Source of the DNA: Lepturacanthus savala
Taxonomy: Eukaryota > Chordata > Actinopteri > Scombriformes > Trichiuridae
NCBI GenBank assembly: GCA_030544235.1
Contig: CM060477.1
Coordinates: forward strand, 2,221,934 to 2,285,933
Direction: 5' to 3'
DNA: 64,000 bases
Shown: positions 22,903-34,190 of the stretch, piece by piece
Layout: the number at the start of each line of letters is the position of its first letter
How positions within the stretch are numbered: the first letter of the stretch is position 1
Made by a program: the position numbers and the translations under genes
Notes under the pieces: model-generated
What the model saw: the letters and a program-made list of their open reading frames with translations, nothing else
Told to the model about the DNA's origin: nothing
Database searches by the model: none

Positions 22903-23228
22903 GGGGCGACACGGTGGCGCAGGGGTTAGCGCTGTTGCCTCACAGCAAGAAGGTCGCAGGTTCAAGACCTCCTTGGTCCTGGGTCTGGGACCTTTCTGTG
23001 TGGAGTTTGCATGTTCTCCCCGTGTCTGCGTGGGTTTTCACCGGGTACTCCAGCTTCCTCCCACAGTCCAAAAACATGCTGAGGTTAATTGGAGACTCTA
23101 GGGCTTCTGCAAAAGGCAGCCGCACGATTGGCTGGCGACCATCTGGGGTGCCTCTCGCCGTAATGCGCTGGGATTGGCTCCAGCAGACCATGTGACCCTA
23201 ATGAGGAATAAGCAGGTATAGAAGATGA
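22903..23228 (+). mobile_element. V-SINE, copy 2, full length with target duplications
   Basis: A complete SINE. The tRNA-derived head has 'TGGCGCAGGGGTTAGCG' (box A, from 22915) and 'GGTTCAAGACC' (box B, 22959-22969), which form an internal RNA polymerase III promoter. The V-SINE central domain ('TCTGTGTGGAGTTTGCATG', 'TCCTCCCACAGTCCAAAAAC') and the 3' tail 'GAGGAATAAGCAGGTATAGA' follow. It is flanked by 11 bp direct repeats, CTGTACAAACC (22892-22902) and CTGTTCAAACC (23229-23239), with one mismatch, as expected from target-primed reverse transcription. Mobilisation would need a partner LINE. Confidence 0.93.
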
Positions 23229-23239
23229 CTGTTCAAACC

Positions 23240-24807
23240 ACTGGGTTGGCTCACCACACCTTCTGAGCTCCTCTACCTGACTGATTCAGGTGTCACATGA
23301 TGGGAAAACAAAAAGACCCTGTAAAGGGTCACTATACTGTCCACATGCATGAAACATATTCCTTAACTTAAATAACTTAAATAACTGATAACAGATGTTT
23401 TCACATGTTTCTTTTCCATAGAAACTTGAGGTAAACCACACACTGTACCTTTAAAGTCATTTCTTAGAACGTGGAGGTCACAGAAAACGCTCATCGATGC
23501 ACATTTTTCACGGAAAGTCCAACTGACCCAGATGGAAAACTGTACTTCACCCAAGTAGCATGATCACACATGCTTTAGTGAACACTGTTATCTGTGCAGA
23601 AATGGTATCATAAAACCTGGACATTTCTCTGAAAAGATTTTGTAGCAGTGACTTAAAATGGAGAGTTAGACCTGTGAGGTGAGTCTATTCATGCTGTAAA
23701 GCTTGTAGTGAAACAGTTTCCTCTCCTTACTGACTTATATCTTCAGGAGGAATCATTAAAGCATTCCTGATGCCGGCGATTCCTTTATTGACAGAAGTGA
23801 AAAAAGGGGGAATTAGGTCAGAGAAATGTGGAGCAGGCGGCGTTCTCAGCATCCACAAAGACCGTCTTTAGCTTTAAAGGTTTCTCACCCGGCCTGTTTG
23901 AAGCCAGTTATTTCAGGTCATTGCCATTCAAGCACTGATGAGCAACAGATATCGTTACTTACAGAAGTGTCTGAGGGTGACTGACAGTTTCGATTAAAGC
24001 AGAATTTGATTCAACTTTAGGAGGAGGATTATTGATTGATCTTGTTTTTTTGAAGGTCTTCATGCGTGGGATTGAAACTGCTCAATTGTTCATGGTTTCC
24101 TGGCATGTACTTCAGTCGTGAGTTTCCCCCCGAAGAGAAATATAGTGGTTTTAAGAAAGACATTTCAGACACAGCTGTTTGAATGAGTGAAAACTGACAT
24201 AAACACACACTTCCACTGAAACACATGTACAGTAGTAACTCTCCCATTTATCTTTCCTGTAGTTTTGTGTTTAATGCTCCATTACTGTCTGGGTTTTTGG
24301 GGGTTTCAAGCATCACCCTCCATTCCTCATAAAACTCTGAAACAACACTAAAGTCTAAACCCAATCAACCCAAAGCAACTGGGAACAATTGTCTGAGCAT
24401 AAACTTTTACATTATCTCAACATAAAGAGCAATTAAGGTTTCCCTAAAATATTCACTTAAATTCTTGCACCAAGTATCTTAGCAACCAAAGTACAGGAAA
24501 TAAGCTGAAGGGTTAATGGAGATAAATAAGATAAATTCATAAAATGTCCTGTGAATGTTGTTGGCTGTTAATTTGAAGCTCAGATTTACTTTCTACAATA
24601 GGCATTTCTTTTATTGCACTGTTGTTTTTTCCTCCTCTGACCAAATTGCTTTCCTTCTCTTTTCCTGCCATTTCTTTATCTATAGGCTCTATATCTATAG
24701 AGCTAATAACAAGTGAAGTGATTACAAGTGGAAATGTAAAACAGTCTCCATGGAAACTGTGAAACACAATCACCATAAAGTCTTTTTCAATGTGGTCAGT
24801 ACACAAT
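23240..24807. other. Unique non-coding sequence
   Basis: AT-rich with moderately complex patches around 23750-23950. No transposon or coding frame is supported; open frames at 24029-24247 and 24537-24806 on the minus strand have no splice context. Confidence 0.5.
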
Positions 24808-25492
24808 CCATCTATTTTCTATACCTCTTTATTATTTATGGGTCTGTTGGAGCCAATCCCATCTCACTGGGATGAGTTCACTACGTTCACACTGCAGGGC
24901 TTTATGCTTAATTCTGATTTTTTTGTGAAATCCCAATTTGTTTCACTTTTCCAATTAGATTTGACTTATATGTGATCTCCAGGGTGAACTTTAAATGCCC
25001 CAAAAGTGTCCTGCATGCACAGTGGAGAGATGTAAAGACGTCACATGCATTTATGGAAATAAAGATGGACGCTAGCGGTGAGTAGCTAACGATTTTTTGA
25101 AGTTGCCGTCCTACTGGAAACAGCACATGGGTGACATATTTGTTTTAAAAATGAGTTTAAGGAGGAAATGAGCAAGGTTTGTGGCTTGTAGGTTGGATGA
25201 ACGTAAAGTAGAATGTCAAAAGTTCAGATATTAGCGGTTTTAGGGCCCAATATCGAAGTGTCCTGGGTCACATTTGACAAAATCGGTTCTGTGTCGTTCA
25301 AACTGTCTTTAAAAGATCAGATTTGGATCCCTTCCGGCTGCAAGTTGAACAAAGTCTTAAAGTCTCCAATTAACCTTTAGCGTTAGCATGTTTTTGGACT
25401 ATTTTTGGAGAAAACCCACAAAGACATGGGGAGAACATGCAAACTCCACAGAGGAAGGTCCCAACCCAAACTCGAGACCTTCTTGCTCTACG
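24808..25492 (-). mobile_element. V-SINE, copy 3, interrupted
   Basis: Minus-strand V-SINE in two parts. The 3' tail lies at 24808-24876 ('ATTTATGGGTCTGTTGG', 'AGCCAATCCCATCTCACTGG') and the central domain at about 25351-25492 ('AAGTCTCCAATTAACC', 'GGGGAGAACATGCAAACTCC', 'CGAGACCTTCTTGCTCTACG'). Some of the sequence expected between the parts is missing, and the head is lost. A 466 bp foreign segment separates the parts. Confidence 0.8.
24885..25350. mobile_element. 466 bp non-autonomous element inserted in V-SINE copy 3
   Basis: It begins GTTCACACTGCAGGGC and ends, read in reverse complement, GTTCAACTTGCAGCCGG, so the ends are imperfect inverted repeats. No transposase is present. It contains a TTTAAATGCCCC-like middle and 'GTCACATGCATTTATGG'. 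The GTTCACACTGCAGG-type terminus is one I associate with fish DNA transposon derivatives, but I cannot assign the superfamily. Exact target duplications are not evident, perhaps because the V-SINE lost bases at the junction. Confidence 0.55.
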
Positions 25493-26539
25493 GTCAGTCC
25501 CTTTATTTTTAAATACAGCTTTTTTTCTTGAGCAAAGCAAAGTGTTTGAGGTTCTGTGTGAAACACCCTGAAGTATCTGCCTCAGATAAGGAAAATTAAG
25601 TCTTTAAGTGTCAAACTCCAGGAGAAAACTTAAAGTGCTTGTTGTTAAACCGCCTCCAGAGGTTTAACTAAAGCACATCAGTCAGCAAAAAGCAGTCATT
25701 CTAAACCTGATTTAATGTATCTGCAGCCGCTGGGGGGCTATAAACCCCACATTAATATAAAATCACCCAATAAAGGTAATTCAGAAGGAGTTGCCCAATT
25801 ACTAACATAAACACATTAACATAAATAATGATTTAGATGCTTGTCTATATGTTACTAGCTAGTCGCTAACTTCACCCAGTGCTGGGCAGATGTGTTGATG
25901 AGAGCCATGAGACTGAACCAAAACCAGTAAATTCGGGGTTCGTAAAACTGGACGTTAAAACGCTCCACAGTTTTAAAGGAAAACTGCAGAGTCGGGTGTA
26001 AATTCCCTGTAGATTCAATGCAAGGTACTTATCTTTTATGTTCCTGATATAAATTAATAATTAGTGCTGCTTTAAAGTCACACCATGACGTCTTTTCACC
26101 TTTTTGGTTTAACCCATTGAAGCCCATGAGAATTTAACTATAACGTCCATTAAAAGGCTACTTCCTGCAAAGAAAAGAGTCAAAAATGGAAGAAAAATAG
26201 ATGCATAACATGATGGTTATTGACTCAACTGATATAATTATAAGCATGAAATATTCCCCCAAAAAAACTAGTCTTAAATATTTTAAGGCGGACTTTAAAA
26301 TCTTGAATTTACATAATACTGTATCACTCAATTAATGACATGAATATAACAATTAAACCATTTAGACACCAAGAGATTTTTTTCTAAAACATTGTGACGT
26401 CTTAATTTCAAAAGGCTTTAACTTAAAAGAGATAAAAGATAAAAGACTTTCTGTAAATTAGAGAAATATTAAGGACTTATGTAGGAATTATATTTACCCG
26501 TCTAATTTGCATATTATGACATCACAGGGCGGGAGCCAA
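25493..26539. other. Unique AT-rich sequence
   Basis: Nothing recognised beyond short AT-rich words. The patch 26500-26540 leads into TTAA copy D. Confidence 0.5.
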
Positions 26540-26808
26540 CATATTAGTGTTGCCATATGGCAACTAATACTTTATCTTCATGTTTCCAAAAAGCTATGAT
26601 ATAAAATCCATGTTTTTTAAAGTTAGGTGTGCTTTTATTTTGAAAGACACACAATTTATGAGGTCACATGACCAGGATATCCCTATTGTTCATGGACGTT
26701 TAACATGTGAGCATCATTGTTTCATAACTATTTATTATTTAGGCCATTTTAAGGAATAAAAGCATTGCAAAACATGTTTAACCAAGTAATATTTCATGCA
26801 ATAGAGGG
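26540..26808 (+). mobile_element. TTAA-flanked element, copy D
   Basis: The left part 'GTGTTGCCATATGGCAAC' is followed by the core 'TTTATTTTGAAAGACACAC', 'GAGGTCACATGACCAGGATA', and the right end 'ATTTCATGCAATAGAGGG' with TTAA at 26809-26812. The internal A/T-rich region is deleted compared with 62904-63655. The left TTAA is not preserved. Confidence 0.7.
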
Positions 26809-26985
26809 TTAATAATGGTCGCTTATCCTTCTCTTTTACTTCTCAAACAGCTCCTCTATGCAGCAGACCTTCAAATATGAAATGTCAGAAATAATTGAGA
26901 CAGAGCTGGAATTATCTGAGTTTAAACTTCCACTGGTCCTGTATTAGATGCTACGTCTCCTTCTCCTTTAAAAGCAGAATCATCC
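26809..26985 (+). repeat. Duplicated segment, decayed exon-like copy
   Basis: From the TTAA onward this matches 34191-34410 closely: 'CTTATCCTTCTCTTTTAC', 'TTCTCAAACAGCTCCTC', 'ATGCAGCAGAC', 'GAAATGTCAGAAATAATTG', 'CCACTGGTCCTGTATTAG', 'ATGCTACGTCTCCTTCTC'. Compared with the other copy it lacks about 40 bp after the TTAA, has a 2-base deletion after ATTGAG (frameshift), and reads CTGAGT where the other copy has the donor-like GTGAGT. Confidence 0.75.
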
Positions 26986-27095
26986 AATTTTCACCAAATA
27001 AAATTGAACTTGATTTTAAGCGTTTTTTCTAATATGCTAAAATCGATTTGCTGCCATATGCAAACCATGTGCAAATGTGGAAATTCTGCTGTTTT
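26986..27095 (+). repeat. Possible internal fragment of the TTAA family
   Basis: 'TTTCACCAAATAAAATTGAA' and 'GATTTGCTGCCATATGCAAA' resemble the internal region at 63075-63205 ('TTTTCACCAAATAAG', 'AGATTTGTTGCCATATAGCA'). It is short and diverged. Confidence 0.4.
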
Positions 27096-27176
27096 ATTCA
27101 GTGCGGCGTCTCATCGACTGAAGTCTAAATTCCACCCAAAGACTTTATTTTATTTGTATTTTGTTTCCCCTGCAGC

Positions 27177-27600
27177 TCGGTGCCCTCCCCCTCGTGTTGA
27201 GCTGAGGAGATGGAGCCGATCCGGCAGCGTGACACCGCCTCCAGCTCTACGAGTTGATTAGCGGCCACTCGCTGCTTCTCTAACCTCAGCGGGTCCCTTC
27301 ACCATGGAAACTCCTCATCGCTCACCTCCCACTGAGCCTCATTACAGAGAGGACTGGTCCAGGATCAGCTCACCTGAGCCTCTATGGCCTCAGAACCCAC
27401 AGATGGGCTGTTATTACAACTGATCTGGGGAGAGGATTCATAGATGGAGGCAATCTGAATGTGTGTTTCTGTGCCTGAAGGTCTAAGTTTCAGTATAATC
27501 AAATTGGCGTCATGGTGTGATGACGTATGGTGTGAATGTTATCATCTGGTTCAGGTGCAGGTGCATGTTTTGATAAATAACCAACGCTTCCAAATAAATG
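27177..27600 (+). other. Candidate terminal exon or mini-transcript
   Basis: A strong 3' splice-like signal, TTTGTTTCCCCTGCAG, ends at 27176. Downstream, an ATG in strong Kozak context (CTTCACCATGG, ATG at 27304) opens 39 codons ending in TGA at 27421-27423; the peptide starts METPHRSPPTEPHYRED and ends NPQMGCYYN. An AATAAA lies at 27593-27598. The sequence is GC-richer than its surroundings. I do not recognise the peptide. The signals are individually common, so a non-coding conserved element is equally possible. Confidence 0.22.
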
Positions 27601-27679
27601 CTGAGTCTAATTTATGTGTAAATAAATAAATCAAGGAAGAAGACGTGAATAAATAAATTTACTCTGTATAATTAAGTTT

Positions 27680-27850
27680 GCAATCAGACTACAATGTGTA
27701 GTTTTATCACAAGTATTTCTTCTAAGGAACCGTATTCAAGGTCTCCCAATAATGGTTAATGAATAAAGAATCGCTGTAAAAGTCTCATTTTGCTGTGTGT
27801 GTCCTGTTTTATCAAATAATGCTAATTCTGTAATAATTTCTTGGGAGCAA
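27680..27850 (+). repeat. Direct repeat flanking minisatellite block 1 (left)
   Basis: The words 'GTTTTATCACAA', 'CTAAGGAACC', 'GGTTAAT', 'CTGTAAAAGT', and 'CAAATAATGCTAATTCTGTA' recur in the same order at 28245-28505 on the other side of the minisatellite. The pair shows the minisatellite arose inside, or was duplicated with, a larger unit of roughly 600 bp. Confidence 0.65.
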
Positions 27851-28240
27851 AAACGCAAGAAAGGTGCCCTCTTGGAGCCATAATGTGTGCTAAAGTGCAT
27901 AATGTGTCTTAACCTCTAAGAGCTAAAATGTGTGCTTAAGTGCCCTCTGAGCCAAAATATGTGCTAAAGTGCCCTTTTAGGAGCCAAAATGTGTGCTAAA
28001 GTGCCCCCTAGGAGCTAAAATGTGTGCTAAAGTGCCCTCTTAGGAGCCAAAATGTGTGCTAAAGTGCATAATGTGTCCTAAAGTAACCTCTAAGAGCTAA
28101 AATGTGTGCTTAAGTGCCCTCTGAGCCAAAACGTGTGCTAAAGTGCCCTCTTAGGAGCCAAAATGTGTGCTAAAGTGCCCTCTGGGAGCCATAATGTGTG
28201 CTAAAGTGCCCTCTCGGAGCCATAATGTGTGCTAAAATGC
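27851..28240 (+). repeat. ~31 bp minisatellite, block 1
   Basis: About a dozen units of a ~31 bp sequence with consensus parts 'GTGTGCTAAAGTGCCCTCT' and 'AGGAGCCAAAAT', diverged by substitutions and small indels. Confidence 0.9.
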
Positions 28241-28244
28241 AGTT

Positions 28245-28505
28245 TGCAAATCCAGTTTTATCACAATGGTCATTTTAAGTGTTTTTGCTAAGGAACCATA
28301 TTCAGATTATTTGGGAGGACACGGTCTATAGAGGTTGGATGTTTCCCACCTTTATTTTATTCTGCAGAACTAGAGTTAAATCAATAAATGTGATATATAC
28401 AGCGACAGGTGTTGGTTAATACATAAATAATGGCTGTAAAAAGTATAATGATGTTGTGTTTGCCCTGTTTTTGTCAAATAATGCTAATTCTGTACTAATT
28501 TATTG
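28245..28505 (+). repeat. Direct repeat flanking minisatellite block 1 (right)
   Basis: The second copy of the 27680-27850 sequence, with extra sequence in the middle ('GGAGGACACGGTCTATAGAG'). Confidence 0.6.
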
Positions 28506-28884
28506 TGTTTTTATTTGTTGGTTATGTGAACAGTATTAAATCAGTTGCATATTGTGGTTTAAACTGGACTTTAGTTGATTTGTCACAAATCAATAGTTCC
28601 ACATTAGCCTGTTGTAATTTTTCTCTTTGTCAAGAGGAGTTTCCACAGAAGGAATTTATTATTCTGGAGTGGCCACAGTTTCTATAGAGTCTGATTGTTA
28701 ATGATCATTCCTGATCTTCATTTTTACAGTTATTTATAGTTGTTTAGACTCTTCCAATTATTGACTGAACACAAAGCAAATACAAATATTTGAAGATGGA
28801 TTTTTCAGTCTGAACGTGTGATGCATCTCTGAATTATATATTTTTTGGAGGTTTGAAAGAAAAAGAAAATGACTGAATAAATGC
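28506..28884. other. Spacer between minisatellite blocks
   Basis: Unique AT-rich sequence containing a 60-codon open frame without supporting signals. Confidence 0.45.
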
Positions 28885-29535
28885 TAAAACATGTGCTAAA
28901 GTGCCCTCTAGGAGCCAAAACATGCTCTCTAGGGAGATAAAACTCTTTTGGGATCTAAAAAGCATGCAAACGTGCCCTCTAGGAGCCAAAGCATGTGCTA
29001 AAGTGCCCTCTAGGGAGATAAAACTCTTTTGGGATCTAAAAAGCATGCTAAAGTTCCTTTAAGGAGCCAAACCTTGTGCTAAAGTGTCCTCTAGGAGCCA
29101 AAGCATGTGCTAAAGTGCCCTCTTGGGAGCTAAAACACATGCTAAAGTGCCCTCTAGGAGCCAAAATGTGTGCACATGCTGAAGTGCCCTTTAGAAGCCA
29201 AAACGTGCAAAAGTTCAAGGAGAAAGACTTCAATGAGCCAAGTGCTAATGTGCCCTCTAATAGCTGAAACGTGCTAAATAAAGTGCCCTCATGGGGGCCA
29301 AATGTGTATTAAAGTGCCCTCTTGGGAGCTAAAAAGTATGTTAAAACGTCCTTTTGGGAACTAAAAAGCATGCAAACGTGCCCTTTAGGAGCCAAAAAGT
29401 TTGCTAAAGTGCCCTCTTGGGAACTAAAACGCATGCTAAAGTGCCCTCTGGGCAGCTAAAACATGTTATAGTGCCCTCTAGGACCCACTATGTGTGCTAA
29501 AGTGCCAGTTAGGAGCTAAAGTGTCTTCTAGGACT
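28885..29535 (+). repeat. ~31 bp minisatellite, block 2
   Basis: About 20 units of the same ~31 bp motif with several variant types (AGGGAGATAAAACTC, GGGATCTAAAAAGCATGC). A ~145 bp stretch at 29165-29310 is nearly identical to 30827-30975, which shows exchange or duplication between blocks. Confidence 0.9.
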
Positions 29536-30199
29536 TTGAAAGTAAAATAAAATGATTGGATAAATGGACGAATCCTCACTTTGTTGAACAGATTCTATTA
29601 TAGGACGTATTTAGTAAATATCACGAAGGGAATTAATGCTTTTCTGTGGGTGAACACAGAGGAAAACACTGGCTGTGATGCCAGGACTGAACATTCATTA
29701 CTGCCCCATAATGAATGTCATTAATTTCCCCCTCGCTGAACGTATCCCTTTAAAATTATTTAAACATGTTATGAACCCGGTGATTCAACAGGGTGTTGCA
29801 TTTATGCTTGTGATGAATTCAGATTAGTGAGAATTAGACCCTTCGGTGCAGTCTGTTTTTTATTCGCCGAGTGTTTTTCCCGCCTGTCTCTGCGGTTCCT
29901 GCTCAGTTAAACTGGTGTGTGCCCTCACAAGCATATTCCCATTTTCTGCTTCAGTGAACTGGTGGTCCCCAATAATCCTGACACCATCATTTAGTCAGGC
30001 AGGCTTTGGAGTGCCTTCTTTTTTTTTTTTATTTTACTCTATTTTCTCCAGTAGGCTTGAATCCCCTGTGCTGAGCAGAAGAGACTTAAAGTTTGTTGGT
30101 TGGCGTCCATCTTTTGTTTTTCTGCACTATGAATAGTGAGGAGATGTTGATGTTCTCTCTCTCAGGCATCTGATTCCTTCTGATCGTGCTACATGTGTC
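29536..30199. other. Unique spacer, possible conserved element
   Basis: Balanced, repeat-free sequence at about 29640-30120. The 96-codon open frame at 29846-30136 includes a T10 run and looks like chance. No repeat units are present. Confidence 0.35.
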
Positions 30200-31570
30200 T
30201 GTAGGCTAAAGTATGCTAAAGTGCCCTCTTAGGAGCTAAAGTGCCCTCTAGGAGTCAAAAGATGCTAAAGTGCTATCTTGAGATCTGTGTTAAAAATGTG
30301 CGCTAAAGAAAGTGCCCTCTAGAATTTATGCTAAATAGAGTGCCCTCTTGGGAGCTGAAAACACATGTGCCCTCTAGGGAGATAAACTCCTTTGGGATCT
30401 AAAAAGCATGCTAAAGTGCCTTTAAGGAGCCAAACCATGTGCTAAAGTGCCCTCTTGGGAGCTAAAACACATGCTAAAGTGCCCTCTAGGAGCCAAAATG
30501 CCAGCTAAATTGCCCTCTTGGGAGCTAAAATACTTTGTAAAAGTGCCCTCTAGGAGTCAAAACATGCTAAAGTGCTGTCTTGACATGTGTGCTAAATGTG
30601 TGCTAAATAGAGTACCCTCTTGGAGCTAAAACATGTGCTAAAGTGCCCTCTCTGGAGCCAAAACCTGTTCTAAATGAAGTGCCCTCTTGGGAGCCAAAAC
30701 ATGTGCAAAATAAAGTGCCCTCTTGAGAGCTAAAACGCATACTAAAGTGCCTACTAGGAGCTAATGTGTGCTAAAGTGCCCTCTTTGGAGCCAAAATGTG
30801 TGTAAAAGTGCCCTTTTGGGAGCTAAAACACATGCTGACGTGCCCTTTAGAAGCCAAAACGTGCAAAAGTTCAAGGAGAAAGACTTCAAGGAGCCAGGTG
30901 CTAATGTGCCCTCTAATAGCTGAAACGTGCTAAATAAAGTGCCCTCATGGGGGCCAAATGTGTATTAAAGTGTCCTCTTGGAAGCTAAAATGTGTGCTAA
31001 ATAAAGTGCCCTCTAGGGAGCGAAAACATATACTTAAGTGCCCTCTAGGAGCCAAAATGTGTGCTAAATAGAGTACCCTCTTGGAGCTAAAACGCATACT
31101 AAAGTGCCTACTAGGAGCTAATGTGTGCTAAAGTGCCTTCTTTGGAGCCAAAATGTGTGTAAAAGTGCCCTTTTGGGAGCTAAAACACATGCTAAAGTGC
31201 CCTCTAGGAGGGCATGTGCTAAAGTGACTTCAAGGAACCAAGATGTGTGCTAATGAGCCCTCTAATAACTGAAACATGTGCTAAATAAAGTGCCCTCATG
31301 GGGGCCAAAATGTGTATTAAAGTGCCCTCTTGGAGCTAAACATGTGCTAAAGTGCCCTCTCTAGAGCCAAAATCTGTTCTAAATGCAGTGCCCTCTTGGG
31401 AGCCAAAATGTGTGCTAAATAAAGTTCCCTCTGGGAGCTAAAACACATGCTAAAGTGCCCTCTTGGAGCCAAACACATGATAATGTCCTCTCTTGGAAGC
31501 TAAAATGTGCTAAAATGCCGTCTTGACAGCTAAGACGTGTGTTAAAGTGCTCTCTTTGGGGTGAGGATTC
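30200..31570 (+). repeat. ~31 bp minisatellite, block 3
   Basis: The largest block, with over 40 units. Higher-order duplication is visible: 30733-30830 and 31080-31195 share 'GCATACTAAAGTGCCTACTA' and the following five units, and 30827-30975 repeats in block 2 and more loosely at 31190-31330. Confidence 0.9.
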
Positions 31571-32456
31571 ACTATATGTGACCTTTTTTTTTTACTTGAA
31601 CGCCACCAGTTCCATCATCTCCTTCCATTTTTCTCAGGACAGCAGTTTGGAAACAGTAAAAGGGAGTGACCGAACAGGAAAAAGACTGAAGGAAGTAAAA
31701 CTCACTGTGATGCTGGCGCTAGTTCAGGTGCTTCAAAGCAAATCAACAGAACTTATCTATAATAACCAAAACTGGATGAGAATGAAACAAAAAAAGACTC
31801 AAACGCTCAACCAGGCGAGAGGGAAATAAAAAGTTAAGCTTCCTTCTCTCGTCCTTTGCGTCCTGTCCTTTTAAAACGAGGCTTTTTTCCTCTTCAGAGA
31901 TAAGGATTTGATTATCCGGGACACGCTTTTCCTTAAGCTTTGACTCTCATAAGTCTCACAGGCGGGGAAAAGACATCAGAGATGAAACAATAGTTTGTGG
32001 ATGTGAATTAAACGGGAGCGTTTCACGCTGGAAAAGTCGTGTTTACAGAGGTCTGGAGAACAAAGAGCTCCGGTTGATGGACGTAAATCCTGAGTCCTGC
32101 TAACTACCACGACTTTGATCCGTGGCCTCCAGTCAGCTGGTTCTGATCCAGCAGCCGGGATCAGTCCAGACAGATAACACACCGGTCCACTCCTGACTTT
32201 CAGCTGCTGGTTCATCAGACCACGTGAACCTCAGCAGGTCACATATGAAAGGATGAACGTCCACTCTTTGTTCTACTAAGGCTTCAGAATGAGGAGAAAA
32301 AATAAAAAAAAAAAACAGCATTTGTTAATTTACTGGATGACATTTCTCTTTGACTTGATGTTTTCATACTCTCTGTATCAGCGATACTGAAAAAGAAGTG
32401 TTTAAAAATCCCAGAAATAGCCGGTTTAATTGGATTCATGAAAGTTAAAGCTACAA

Positions 32457-32458
<2 letters not shown>
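31571..32458. other. Unique sequence
   Basis: Contains a 96-codon open frame at 31539-31829 that begins inside the minisatellite, and balanced sequence at 32030-32280. No splice-supported exon or known repeat was recognised. Confidence 0.4.
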
Positions 32459-32488
<30 letters not shown>

Positions 32489-32625
32489 TGGCTGGTTTTA
32501 CTACACTTGTGGGGACCAAGTATTGAGAAACAACCTGTTCTGTGAGGACATTTTTGGTTGTGAGGACATTTTGGGTGGTCCTTATAAAAAGAATGCCACA
32601 ATTCACTCGTGTGTGTGTGTCTTTT
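32459..32625 (+). repeat. (TG)n with an attached 'TGTGGGGACC' repeat
   Basis: A (TG)14 tract is followed by 'CTTGTGGGGACCAAG', 'TGTGAGGACATTTT' (twice) and 'GGTCCTTATAAAAAG', then a second short GTGTGTGTGT at 32610. The GTGGGGACC/GAGGACATTTT words next to GT tracts are a recurrent teleost repeat association. Confidence 0.65.
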
Positions 32626-33937
32626 ATTGACAATTTGATTGACGCTTTATTAATACAGTGAATAAAGACAAAGGAGCAAATTTTAATAGGATATTTTTAA
32701 TATAAAAAATTATCATTTTGCAAAAAGAATGAATATAAATCAATAGTTATACTCATACTTTTTTGCAGAAATTGCAGTCCTTGATATCAGTGCATGCAAT
32801 CATGAACTTTTATTCTAGAAACTGTCCATATTCTTTTCAGGTATTTGATTAAACACATAAAAAATCATGAAATTGCTGCTTTAACTGGATTCTTACACAA
32901 ATATAAATGTGTGAATTTACTGTAAATAGTAGCATTAATATGACGAATAAAGACAGAAATAGATCATTGAAATAAGAAGAATAAATATAAACCCATAGTC
33001 TTACAAAGCATTTTTAACACACACAAAAAATGCCTGAAATAGCCAATAAATTAAAATAAATCCATATAAATAATTATTCTGCATGTACTGAAAGAAATAC
33101 AATCAGTTTAAAAGTTTAAATTATCTTCATGCAGCTGTTTAACATAATAAAATGAAGTAATTTCAGCAAATTCTTGCACCTATAGTTGATAAAGCTTTTT
33201 CTCTTCACATTGTTTCCTCTGCAGTTTCTTTCTTTCACCTGCAGCTTTACAAACATTTGTGCTGTTTGTGCCGTGTAGCGTGAACATTAATTAGAATAAA
33301 CGGCTGCAGTTGAGGAGCTGATCCATTTAGCTCCATAGTAACAGCCTGTGATATTCAGCTTTAATAAAGACTGGAGGAGGATTTAGTTTCGGCACCTGCA
33401 GAAACACCGAGACTTCCACAAATAAATATCTTTCTTTTATATAATTTCTGGCAAGAGACATTATTATTTATTTATTCACCTGCCGAGAAACATTTAGTTA
33501 ATATTCACTTCACCTAAAGAATTTAGAATAATGCAGCTTTAGCACATTGGGGGATTTTTTCTAGACAGCGACTGTTTAAAATCAGCTATAATCAGAGAAA
33601 AGGCTCGTTAATGTTAACGAGTTTGCTTCAAACCAGAATTAAAACTATATTCAGGGTGAGAATAACCTCATGTTTTGTGCAAACTTCTTTTTTCAAGAAG
33701 AAAATCCACATTTCAGTCACATTAACAGCTAAAACTTTAAAAAATAAATAAATAAAACTAAAAAAAACAGCATTCAAGGGGAAGGTTGGTAATTAAAAAT
33801 GATCTGAAGATGAAATCTAACATATTTCAGTGATAAAACTGATAAAATAATCGCTGTGTGTGGTTTTATATGGGCTTTGGAAATGATATTGATTGATTTT
33901 CAGAATTTGTGAACTGAACTTTGAACTAGTTCATGTA
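32626..33937. other. AT-rich sequence with a possible conserved patch
   Basis: 32626-33220 is AT-rich. 33230-33420 is more complex ('GTGCCGTGTAGCGTGAACAT'). No gene or mobile element recognised. Confidence 0.4.
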
Positions 33938-34190
33938 ATTACTTTATCTTCATTTGTCTAAAAAAACCTGCGATACAAAATCCATGTTTTTACAGTTTAG
34001 GTGTAAAATGGGGCTTTTATTTTGAAGGGCATACAATGACCAGGATATCCCTGTTGCTACTGCATGAAACTATCCTGAGACTATGTTTACAACCTTATAT
34101 TTTTGTAATATATCTATTATTTAGGCCATTTTATGTAATAAAAACATTGCAACACATGTTTAACCAAGTAATATTTCATGCAATAAAGGG
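33938..34190 (+). mobile_element. TTAA-flanked element, copy E
   Basis: Core words 'TTATCTTCATTTGTCTAAAA', 'GGGGCTTTTATTTTGAAGGG', 'ATGACCAGGATATCCCTG', 'CATGAAACTATCCTGAGACT' and the right end 'ATTTCATGCAATAAAGGG' with TTAA at 34191-34194. The left CCC end is missing. Its right end and flank match copy D. Confidence 0.7.

Noticed and set aside
22903..22975. tRNA gene
   Set aside because: Box A and box B are present, but they head a V-SINE; no cloverleaf or terminator of an independent tRNA gene is visible.
28834..29267. Open frames on both strands (LKCPLGAK-type and LAPRGHF-type repeats)
   Set aside because: They are forward and reverse readings of the ~31 bp minisatellite.
32284..32633. 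Two minus-strand open frames with Thr-His repeats
   Set aside because: They translate the (TG)n tract and its attached repeat; no gene is supported.
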